Assembly (NCBI RefSeq): GCF_015461835.1
Contig: NZ_JACOPX010000007.1
Span: forward strand, 124,001-188,000
Length of the DNA: 64,000 nt
Origin: Pseudomonas neuropathica
GTDB lineage: Bacteria > Pseudomonadota > Gammaproteobacteria > Pseudomonadales > Pseudomonadaceae
Reading direction: 5' to 3'
The notes under the pieces are model-generated. The model made no database searches. It saw only the letters and a list, made by a program, of their open reading frames with translations, and was not told the origin of the DNA. Position 1 is the first letter of the stretch, and each line of letters begins with the position of its first letter. The position numbers and the translations under genes are program-made. Positions 8,836 through 15,824 of this stretch are shown in pieces.

Positions 8836-9632
8836 TCGCTTTTGTCCTTGTTCAAGATGTTGGCGATCCAGGTCAGGACCAGCACGAAAAAGAAATACGA
8901 GATAACCAGGGCACTGGTGAAGTGGCCGCTGCTGTTACGCATGTTGTTCAGGTACACCTGCAGGGTTTCGTAGCGCGTGCCGACCAGAATGTTGGCAAAC
9001 ACGAACTCACCGAACAGGAACGAGAACGACAGCAGCAACGCGACCATCAGGCCTTTGCGCAGGTTCGGCAACACCACCAGAAACGCCGCCTGAAAGGTGC
9101 TCGCGCCGAGCAGTTGTGCGGCGTCCATCAGGTCGCGCAGGTTGATCGCTTGCAGGTTGTTGGTGATTGCCCGGTACATGAACGGCAGTGCCACGGTGAA
9201 GTAGCAGCCAATCAGGATCCACGGTGTACCGACCATGGCCATCGGCCCGGAACCGTAAAGTTGCAACAGTCCCACCGACGACACCACCGGCGGCACCGCG
9301 AAGGGCAGCAGGATGAGGATGTTCATCAGCGCATCGAGTTTCGGAAAGTGGTAATGCACCACGAACAGCAGCGGCAAAATCAGCACCACCGACAGCACCA
9401 GCGCGCCAACGCAGACCAGCAACGACTGGCCAAATGCGTGCAGGAAACGCGGATCGCTCCACAACTGGAGGTACCACTTGAAGGTAAAACCGCTGGGCAG
9501 AATGGTCGCCGACCAACTGCTGGCGATTGAGTAAACCAGCGTGCCCGCCAGCGGCAGCAAGAGGATGGCAAACAGCAGGTAGACCACGACGCGGTGGTAG
9601 AGGCCGGCCGGACCGGATTCAGCGCGAGACAT
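8832..9632 (-). CDS. ABC importer permease 2
   Basis: A 266-residue inner-membrane protein with about six hydrophobic segments. The cytoplasmic EAA loop is recognisable (DAAQLLGASTFQAAFLVVLPNL), which docks on the ATPase. It overlaps the first permease gene by 14 bases and the ATPase gene by 4 bases, showing a tightly coupled operon. It belongs to the PotC/PhnV-like branch of binding-protein-dependent permeases. Confidence 0.92.
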   Translation of the reverse strand: MSRAESGPAGLYHRVVVYLLFAILLLPLAGTLVYSIASSWSATILPSGFTFKWYLQLWSDPRFLHAFGQSLLVCVGALVLSVVLILPLLFVVHYHFPKLDALMNILILLPFAVPPVVSSVGLLQLYGSGPMAMVGTPWILIGCYFTVALPFMYRAITNNLQAINLRDLMDAAQLLGASTFQAAFLVVLPNLRKGLMVALLLSFSFLFGEFVFANILVGTRYETLQVYLNNMRNSSGHFTSALVISYFFFVLVLTWIANILNKDKSE

Positions 9633-10455
9633 GGTAGCTCCTCTTCAACAGCAGTTGATGCACGACGGTGACGATGGTCATCAGCGCCACCAACACCACG
9701 GCCAGGGCGCTGGCCAGATTCGGATCAAGGGAAATGTCACCGGAGACCATCGCCGCAATCCGGATCGGCAGCACGTTGAAGTTGCCGGTGGTCAACGCAT
9801 ACACCGTGGCGTAGGCACCGAGGGCGTTGGCCAGCAGAATCACGAATGTACCGAGCAGTGCCGGGGTCAGCACTGGCAAACCGATGTGCCGCCAGAACTG
9901 CCAGCCGTTGGCGCCAAGCAGCGCGGCGGACTCGCGCCAGTCTTCACGCAAGGCGTCGAAGGCTGGGTAGAGCAGCAGCACGCCGAGGGGAATCTGGAAG
10001 TAGGTATAGAGAATGATCAGGCCGGTTTTCGAGTACAGGTTGAAGTCCTGAATGATCCCCGACTGCTTCAACATGATGGTGATGCTGCCGTTGAAACCGA
10101 GCAGGATGATGAACGCGAACGCCAAAGGCACACCGGCGAAGTTGCTGGTCATGTTGGCGAAGGCATTCACGAAGTTGCGCAGTTTCGAATCGACCTGGCG
10201 CAGGGAGTAGGCACCGAGAACGGCGATGACGATGCCGAACACGCTCGACCAGAAACTGATTTCGAGGCTGTACTGGATCGCCTGCAAATAGAACTTCGAG
10301 CTGAAGATCTTGCTGAAGTTGGCCAAACCCCAGCCGAACTCTTCCGATTGCAAGCTGTTGATCATCACCCAGACCAGCGGGGCGATTTCAAAGACGATAA
10401 AGAACAGCGCGAAGGGCACCAGGCACAGCGCCGCCAGCCATTTGCCGCGAGTCAT
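9619..10455 (-). CDS. ABC importer permease 1
   Basis: A 278-residue inner-membrane permease starting MTRGKWLAAL, with about six membrane segments. The EAA loop is DWRESAALLGANGWQFWRHI followed by LPVLTPAL. It pairs with the neighbouring permease as a heterodimer. A GTG at 10482 would add nine residues and overlap the phosphodiesterase gene. The ATG at 10455 lies 5 bases after that gene's stop and gives the usual charged-then-hydrophobic N-terminus, so I prefer it. Confidence 0.9.
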   Translation of the reverse strand: MTRGKWLAALCLVPFALFFIVFEIAPLVWVMINSLQSEEFGWGLANFSKIFSSKFYLQAIQYSLEISFWSSVFGIVIAVLGAYSLRQVDSKLRNFVNAFANMTSNFAGVPLAFAFIILLGFNGSITIMLKQSGIIQDFNLYSKTGLIILYTYFQIPLGVLLLYPAFDALREDWRESAALLGANGWQFWRHIGLPVLTPALLGTFVILLANALGAYATVYALTTGNFNVLPIRIAAMVSGDISLDPNLASALAVVLVALMTIVTVVHQLLLKRSYHVSR

Positions 10456-10460
10456 CGAGT

Positions 10461-11267
10461 TCACTTGAGCAACCCCCGGCACACAGGTTTGTCGTGGGGC
10501 ACGCCGAGCAGTTCGCAGACGGTGCCGCAGATTTCGGTCTGCTTGGGTGCGGCGCCAGCGTCGAGGCTGAACGCGTCACCGAGGACAAACAGCGGCACCT
10601 GGCGTTCTTCCGGCAACAGGCCGTTGTGCGAGCGATCGTTGTTCATGCCGTGATCGGCGGTCACCAATACCTGATAGCCCGCGTCGAGCCAGCTCTGCAA
10701 GTAGTCGGCGAGGATGATGTCGGCCGAGCGGGCGCTGTTGCGGTATTGCGAGCTGTCGAGGCCGTGCTTGTGCCCGGCGTCGTCGATGTTCATCGGGTGG
10801 ATCAACAGGAAGTTCGGAGCGTGGCGCAGGCGCAGGTTTTCGGCGTCGGCGAACAGGTGCGAATCCGGGTAGTGATCGCTCCAGTAGAAATGCCCGTGCT
10901 GGATCGGCAGCGACAGATTGTCGGTGTGGCGGTCGCGGGCGGCGACGAAGGGCGAGCGGTTGTACAACTCGCTGACCCAGTGATACGCCGCCGCAGCGGT
11001 TTTCAGACCGGCGTCGCGCGCGTAGTGGTAAATGCTGCGCTGGTTGGACAAGCGCGAGACGTTGTTGTGGACGATGCCGCTGTCGATCGGCGGCACGCCG
11101 GTGAGGATGCATTCATAAAGCGGTCGGGACAGGGCCGGCAGTTCGCACTCCAACTGATAGAGCGCGGCGCGTCCTGCGCCAACATAAGCCTGCAGATGCC
11201 CCATGGCGTGACGTGCGACCTCGTAGTTGAGGCCGTCGAGCACGACAAGGATGACGTTGTGCTTCAT
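10461..11267 (-). CDS. Alkaline-phosphatase-superfamily phosphodiesterase/nucleotide pyrophosphatase
   Basis: A 268-residue protein of the type I phosphodiesterase/nucleotide pyrophosphatase fold. Metal-ligand motifs are visible: LVVLDGLNYE (first Asp), SRPLYECILTG (position of the nucleophile Ser/Thr), DDAGHKHG and VTADHGMN. No signal peptide is seen, so it probably acts in the cytoplasm. Its place inside an ABC importer operon, ahead of the permeases and with a HAD phosphatase at the end, suggests it cleaves the imported phosphodiester or phosphonate-like compound. It is shorter than typical NPP enzymes. Substrate unknown. Confidence 0.85.
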   Translation of the reverse strand: MKHNVILVVLDGLNYEVARHAMGHLQAYVGAGRAALYQLECELPALSRPLYECILTGVPPIDSGIVHNNVSRLSNQRSIYHYARDAGLKTAAAAYHWVSELYNRSPFVAARDRHTDNLSLPIQHGHFYWSDHYPDSHLFADAENLRLRHAPNFLLIHPMNIDDAGHKHGLDSSQYRNSARSADIILADYLQSWLDAGYQVLVTADHGMNNDRSHNGLLPEERQVPLFVLGDAFSLDAGAAPKQTEICGTVCELLGVPHDKPVCRGLLK

Positions 11268-11318
11268 AGGGGCAAAAACTCCGCGAAATTCAAATATTAC
11301 GAATTCAACTCAATCCCT

Positions 11319-11408
11319 TGTGGGAGCGAGCTTGCTCGCGAAGGCGTCATGTCAGCCAACATCAATGTTGAATGAATAACCGCTTTCGCGAGCAAGCTCG
11401 CTCCCACA
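11319..11408. repeat. REPIN inside the transporter operon
   Basis: Inverted pair of GTGGGAGCGAGCTTGCTCGCG-type REP units. It lies between the binding-protein gene and the phosphodiesterase gene, where it could stabilise the upstream message or attenuate the downstream genes. Confidence 0.9.
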
Positions 11409-11443
11409 GAGATCTTTGTCGGATCAAACAGTGGGTCAAGCCA

Positions 11444-12511
11444 TCACTTCATCTCGACGATGACTTCTTCGTTCCACGCCTGTGGCAGGGCTTTGGAGGT
11501 CTTTTCCCACGCATCGGCGTCTTTGATCGGGGTGACCTTTTTGTACTGCTCGTTCGGCAGCAGTTTGGCCTTCACGTCTTCCGGCAGTTGCAGGTGCTCG
11601 GCGCGGATCGGGCGGGCGTTGCCACGAGCGAGGTTGGTCTGGCCGGCGTCGCTGAAGATGTATTCGCGGGTCAGCTTGGCGGCGTTCGGGTTTTTCGCGT
11701 ATTTGTTGATGATGGTGGTGTAGCCGGAAATCACCGAACCGTCGGACGGGATCAGCACTACGTAATCATCCGGGTTGGCCATCTTGGCTTTGTAGCTCAG
11801 GCCGTTGAAGTCCCAGACCACGCCGACTTCGATCTCGCCTTTTTCCATGGTGGCGATGGTCGGGTTGGCCATCGACAGGCGACCCTGTTTGGCGATGTCG
11901 GCGAACAGCAGCAGCGCAGGCTTGATGTTTTTCTCGTCGCCACCGTTGGCCAGTGCCGCAGCGAGAACGCCGTTGGCGGCTTGGGCGGCGGTGCTCACGT
12001 CACCGATCGAAACTTTGTATTTGCCGCCCTTGAGGTCAGCCCACTTGGTCGGTACTTCGGAGCCGTGCAGCAGCTTTTTGTTGACGATGAAGGCGATGGT
12101 GCCGGTGTAGGCCAGCGCCCAGTTGCCATCCTTGTCCTTGGCCCAGTCCGGAACTTGATCCCAGGTGCTTGGCTTGTACGGTTGCACCACGCCTTGCTTG
12201 ACCGCGATCGGACCGAAGGCGGCACCGACGTCGCCGATATCGGCAGTGGCGTTGTCTTTTTCGGCGGCGAACTTGGCGATTTCCTGGGCCGAGCTCATGT
12301 CGGTGTCGATGTGTTTCAGGCCGTAGGTCTTGGCCAGGTCTTCCCAGGTGCCTTTCCAGTTGGCCCAGTCATCGGGCATGCCGACGCTGTTGACGGCGCC
12401 TTCCGCTTTCGCAGCGGCTTCGAGGGTTTTCAGATCGGTGCCGGCCGCCATGGCGGAGGTGCACATTGCAATGGTCGAGCCTAACAGTGTTGCCAGGAAA
12501 AGCTGTTTCAT
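11444..12511 (-). CDS. ABC importer periplasmic substrate-binding protein
   Basis: A 355-residue binding protein with a clear signal peptide (MKQLFLATLLGSTIAM, cut near AMAAG). The mature part resembles the extracellular solute-binding family that includes AfuA/FutA, PotD and 2-aminoethylphosphonate binding proteins. Visible stretches include GMPDDWANWKGTWEDL, DIGDVGAAFG and TGTIAFIVNKKLL. It has a strong AAGGAGC 7 bases before the ATG. It is the first gene of the operon and faces the GntR-type regulator. A REPIN separates it from the rest, consistent with higher expression of the binding protein than of the membrane parts. Ligand not deducible. Confidence 0.9.
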   Translation of the reverse strand: MKQLFLATLLGSTIAMCTSAMAAGTDLKTLEAAAKAEGAVNSVGMPDDWANWKGTWEDLAKTYGLKHIDTDMSSAQEIAKFAAEKDNATADIGDVGAAFGPIAVKQGVVQPYKPSTWDQVPDWAKDKDGNWALAYTGTIAFIVNKKLLHGSEVPTKWADLKGGKYKVSIGDVSTAAQAANGVLAAALANGGDEKNIKPALLLFADIAKQGRLSMANPTIATMEKGEIEVGVVWDFNGLSYKAKMANPDDYVVLIPSDGSVISGYTTIINKYAKNPNAAKLTREYIFSDAGQTNLARGNARPIRAEHLQLPEDVKAKLLPNEQYKKVTPIKDADAWEKTSKALPQAWNEEVIVEMK

Positions 12512-12557
12512 TCCGAAGCTCCTTGGTCGTGTTCAACGCTGCGATTGCGGTGTGTGT

Positions 12558-12569
12558 TGGTCTAGGTCA
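12558..12569. promoter_or_regulatory. Candidate GntR/UTRA operator, operon side
   Basis: TGGTCTAGGTCA matches 10 of 12 bases of the palindrome TGGTCTAGACCA, close to the TGGTATAGACCA site I recall for PhnF-type regulators. It lies 46 bases upstream of the binding-protein start. Confidence 0.5.
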
Positions 12570-12836
12570 GCAATACCTGAGCCAATTTAAGGGGGCTGGA
12601 TGACACTTTGATGTCGGTGGCCTTGTGTCAGGCCTTTTATTTGCCCGGTATTGGCGGCTGCCAGATAAGCGTAGACCATGCCCAAAGGCCCGGAGAGCAA
12701 GGGACTTGGCCGATGTATTGCAAGTCGTGAAGACGACCGTTCGGTAGTTTTGTCATCTCTTGGTCATCTGCACTGCCTAGGCTTGCAACATCAGGAAACG
12801 GCTTGATCGCCGTGCAGTTTTGCCCCGAAACAGTGC

Positions 12837-12848
12837 TGGTCTAGTCCA
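12837..12848. promoter_or_regulatory. Candidate GntR/UTRA operator, regulator side
   Basis: TGGTCTAGTCCA matches 11 of 12 bases of TGGTCTAGACCA and lies 14 bases upstream of the regulator's ATG, a typical autoregulatory position. It shares the core TGGTCTAG with the other site 270 bases away. Confidence 0.55.
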
Positions 12849-12862
12849 GATAGGTAACGTTG

Positions 12863-13576
12863 ATGCGCGATGAGGCAACAAAAGCGGTGACAGCGATTGG
12901 CCAGGTGTTGCAGGAGCAACTCGATCACGGGTTGCTGGCGGCGGGCAGCAAGTTGCCGGCCGAGCGCAAGCTCAGTGAGTTGTTCGGTACGACGCGGATT
13001 ACCGTGCGTGAGGCGTTGCTGCAACTGGAGGCGCAGGGGCAAATTTATCGTGAGGAGCGCCGTGGCTGGTTCGTCTCGCCGCCGCGTCTGGCCTATAACC
13101 TGATGCAGCGCAGTCACTTTCACGCGATGGTCAGTGCGCAGGGGCGGGTGCCGTCGACCGAGGTGATTTCGGCACGGTTGCAGCCGGCATCGGCGGCGGT
13201 GTGTGCGTGGTTGCAGTTGCCGGCGTTGTCGAGCGTGATTCAGATTTGTCGGTCGCGGCGCATTGATGGGCGGTTGGTGTTGTATGTGGAGCACTATTTG
13301 AATCCGCAGTTTTTTCCGGGGATTCTTGAGTTTGATTTGAATCAGTCGATCACCGAGTTGTATGCGCGGCATTACGATTTGCACTATGGGCGGGTGCGCT
13401 TCGAGATTGTGCCGACGTCACTGTCGGTGGATGCGGCGGCGGCTTTGCGGGTGTCGGTGGGGAGTCCGGGGTTGCGGATTGCTCGGGTCAATTACGATCA
13501 GCATGAGCGGTTGATTGATTGTGATCTGGAGTTTTGGCGGCATGATGCGATTCACGTTGGGGTTGATGTGGTTTGA
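12863..13576 (+). CDS. GntR-family transcriptional regulator with UTRA domain
   Basis: A 237-residue regulator. The N-terminal winged helix (about 8-70) contains LPAERKLSELFG and TRITVREALLQLEAQG, typical of the HutC/PhnF branch. The C-terminal UTRA ligand-binding domain (about 90-235) contains SVIQICRSRRIDGRLVLYVE. It is divergent from the importer operon and probably represses it until ligand is bound. The ATG at 12863 is preferred over a TTG one codon upstream. Family members in phosphonate and organophosphate loci sense the imported compound. Confidence 0.92.
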   Translation: MRDEATKAVTAIGQVLQEQLDHGLLAAGSKLPAERKLSELFGTTRITVREALLQLEAQGQIYREERRGWFVSPPRLAYNLMQRSHFHAMVSAQGRVPSTEVISARLQPASAAVCAWLQLPALSSVIQICRSRRIDGRLVLYVEHYLNPQFFPGILEFDLNQSITELYARHYDLHYGRVRFEIVPTSLSVDAAAALRVSVGSPGLRIARVNYDQHERLIDCDLEFWRHDAIHVGVDVV

Positions 13577-13990
13577 TCGTTTTGGCCTTGGCGGCCTGTG
13601 GGCCGACCAGGTTCTTGGGTTTTAGGTGTATATCCGTTGCTGCGGTAACGGCTGCTTAGGGTTCCGCCCTTACGGCGGGTCACCTTTTCCAAACGCCGAA
13701 AAGGTAACCCAAAAGGCTTGCTCCTACGTGCGGCCCGCTCGCTGGGGCTCGGGGTTCCTTCGCTCCGGGATCGATCCGGGCGCAGCGCCTACGGTTTGCT
13801 TCGCTGCACCTCCTCTCGCTGTGTTTGGCTGCGCCAAACGGTCGCTGCGCTCCCACGCCCGGATCAATCCCTCCACTCAGCCTTCCGACGTCGCCCGTGG
13901 ATCAAGATCAAAAGCGGTACTCGAGCTTGCGCTCATTGTGTTGAGTGGTGAGAAGCAGAGGCGATATAGGTTTACCGGTTGGACTCAATT
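13577..13990. other. Non-coding stretch with a Pseudomonas-type dispersed element
   Basis: About 400 bases with no convincing gene. Part of it (about 13650-13920) consists of short complementary GC-rich words: ACGGCGGGTCACC, then CCGAAAAGGTAACCC, then GGGATCGATCC. From memory, this wording recurs between genes in many P. fluorescens genomes, where it is often mis-called as small proteins. An open frame across it has no protein-like composition. Confidence 0.45.
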
Positions 13991-13992
13991 CC

Positions 13993-14166
13993 TGTGGGAG
14001 CTGGCTTGCCAGCGATGGCGGCCTGACAGCCGACCTGATTTTCGCGGATTACAGGCGATCCAACTGTAGGAGTGAGCCTGCTCGCGATGGCGGCCTGACA
14101 GCTGCCCCATTTCTGGCAGGCTGCACATGGTCCAAATGTGGGAGCGAGCCTGCTCGCGAAAGCGCC
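13993..14166. repeat. Three tandem REP units in direct orientation
   Basis: REP-like units start at 13993 (TGTGGGAGCTGGCTTGCCAGCGATGGCGGCCTGACAG in pieces), 14065 and 14137, a regular 72-base spacing. The first two end GGCGGCCTGACAGC. All point the same way, unlike the inverted REPINs elsewhere in the window. Confidence 0.85.
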
Positions 14167-14184
14167 CCCACAGTCACCTCATCC

Positions 14185-15519
14185 CTATTTGCCTGCCTCC
14201 GCATTGGCATACAAATAATCCGTCGCCAACGAAGCCAATGTCCTCACTCCTACCACCAACGCCGACTCATCGACAAAGAACCCCGGGTTGTGATTCGGCG
14301 CTGCCTTGCTCATGTCTTGATCCCGCGGCGTCACGCCGAGAAACACAAACAGCCCCGGCACTTCTTTGGCAAAAAACGAGAAGTCTTCCGCGCCACCCAC
14401 CAGCGGTGCATTCACCACATCATCCTTGGCCGCCCACTTCAACGTCGGCAGCATTTTTTCCGTCAGTGCCGGGTTGTTGATGGTCGGGTCGTATTTTTCG
14501 ATGATGGTCACGTCGGCTTTGGCGCCGCCGCTTTCGGCGATTTTTTCCACGGTCTGGCGGACGTCGGCGTGCAGTTTCTGGCGGATGCCGTAGTCGTAGG
14601 AGCGGATCGTGCCGGTCATGTCGACGGATTCGGGAATGATGTTGTAGCGCGTCCCGCCGTTGATGGTGCCGATGCTGACCACTGACGGATAAGACGAGAT
14701 ATCGGTGCGGCGGCTGACCACGGTTTGCAGGCCGACGATGGTTTGCGCGCCGACGGTGATCGGGTCGATGCCGTCCCATGGGCGACCGGCGTGGGTCTGT
14801 TTGCCGAGGATTCTGATGCGCAGGTCGTCGGAGCTGGCCAGGGTGGCGCCTGGGCGGTAGGCGATCTGGCCGGCGGGGACACCGGCCCAGACGTGCAGGC
14901 CGAAGACCGCATCGGGTTTTGGTGATTTCATCACGCCTTCCTCGACCATCATTTTTGCGCCCCAAGTGTTTTTGCCGTCGGGGATGAAGTCGCTTGGGCC
15001 TTCTTCGGCGGGCTGGAAGTAGAACACCACGGTGCCGGGCAGGGTGTCGCGCATGCCTGTAAGAATTTTCGCCGTGCTCAGCAGGATTGCGGTGTGGGCG
15101 TCGTGGCCGCAGGCATGCATGACGTCGACTTCTTTGTCGAGGTAGGTGCCTTTGGCTTTCGAGGCGAACGGCAGGTCGGCGACTTCCTTGACCGGCAGCG
15201 CGTCCATGTCGGCACGCAGGGCTACGGTCGGGCCGGGCAGGGCGCCTTTGAGCACGGCCACTACGCCGGTGCGGGCGACGCCGGTTTTGACGTCCAGGCC
15301 CATGGCTTTGAGTTGTTTGGCGACCAGTTCGGCGGTGCGTTTTTCAGTGTTGCCGAGTTCTGGATGAGCGTGGATGTCGCGGCGGGTTTCCAGCAGTTCC
15401 GGTTCAAGCTGTTTGGTTTGTGCGGCGATTTGTTCGCGGGTGCTGTCCAGCGTGGCAGCACCGGCGTGACCAGCGAGCAGGGTAATGAAAACGGCCTGGG
15501 CAATGCGTGTCAGCTGCAT
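14185..15519 (-). CDS. Exported M20-family amidohydrolase/peptidase
   Basis: A 444-residue metallohydrolase with a signal peptide (MQLTRIAQAVFITLLAGHAG, cut near AGAAT), so periplasmic. M20D motifs: HAHPELGNTEKRT, LRADMDALPV, HACGHDAHTAILL and the catalytic Glu pair in FQPAEEGP. Related enzymes cleave N-acyl amino acids, hippurate or IAA-amino acid conjugates. The export signal sets it apart from the usual cytosolic hippurate hydrolases. It stands alone between REP units and the pyocin locus. Substrate unresolved. Confidence 0.9.
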   Translation of the reverse strand: MQLTRIAQAVFITLLAGHAGAATLDSTREQIAAQTKQLEPELLETRRDIHAHPELGNTEKRTAELVAKQLKAMGLDVKTGVARTGVVAVLKGALPGPTVALRADMDALPVKEVADLPFASKAKGTYLDKEVDVMHACGHDAHTAILLSTAKILTGMRDTLPGTVVFYFQPAEEGPSDFIPDGKNTWGAKMMVEEGVMKSPKPDAVFGLHVWAGVPAGQIAYRPGATLASSDDLRIRILGKQTHAGRPWDGIDPITVGAQTIVGLQTVVSRRTDISSYPSVVSIGTINGGTRYNIIPESVDMTGTIRSYDYGIRQKLHADVRQTVEKIAESGGAKADVTIIEKYDPTINNPALTEKMLPTLKWAAKDDVVNAPLVGGAEDFSFFAKEVPGLFVFLGVTPRDQDMSKAAPNHNPGFFVDESALVVGVRTLASLATDYLYANAEAGK

Positions 15520-15824
15520 CGGGTTTCTCCTTGTTTATTGTTCTTGGCTTCCCTGTCTGTGACAAACGCACAGCAGGTAAGTGCTCTTGGGTGATTGAAG
15601 CGCTGCGCTACCTTCCAAAGTTGCTGAAGAAAAAGAGTAGTAGAGAAACTTCCTACTGCATTGTCAGTTCCGTCCGGCGTGACAGAAAAAACCGCGCACG
15701 ATAAATATGTACCGCACTGCGCAACATTTATTTCCATAAATTTCTCTAGGTACCGGTCACGTTATTGGCTGTTTGAAGGTGACAGGCCAGCGCGACAAAA
15801 CTATTGTCCATGGAGGATTTATAA
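15520..15824. promoter_or_regulatory. Divergent intergenic region before the pyocin gene
   Basis: 305 bases. It holds the promoters of the leftward amidohydrolase and the rightward pyocin. The pyocin has a clear Shine-Dalgarno (TGGAGGAT, about 15809). Two 17-base CTGT...ACAG words (15557-15573 and 15769-15785) are one base too long for a standard SOS box. No riboswitch-like or RNA gene was seen. Confidence 0.4.

Larger units (their letters stand above)
12512..12862. promoter_or_regulatory. Divergent control region between importer operon and GntR gene
   Basis: 351 bases without a gene. They hold the promoters of the binding-protein operon (leftward) and the regulator gene (rightward), plus two near-palindromic GntR/HutC-like sites listed separately. 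No other structured element was recognised. Confidence 0.6.

Noticed and set aside
9631-10653. A 340-residue plus-strand frame across the permease genes
   Set aside because: Its composition (Gln, His, Arg, Gly-rich) is typical of antisense frames and it overlaps the permease gene that has EAA motifs.
13626-14069. A 147-residue plus-strand frame downstream of the GntR gene
   Set aside because: It runs through the dispersed intergenic element and into a REP unit, with low-complexity translation and no ribosome site.
15557-15785. Two CTGT...ACAG words upstream of the pyocin as SOS (LexA) boxes
   Set aside because: Both are 17 bases long; the LexA box needs CTG-N10-CAG (16 bases). The inner bases are also not AT-alternating. 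A PrtN-type P-box was looked for but only a single weak ATTG..GT word was seen near 15660.
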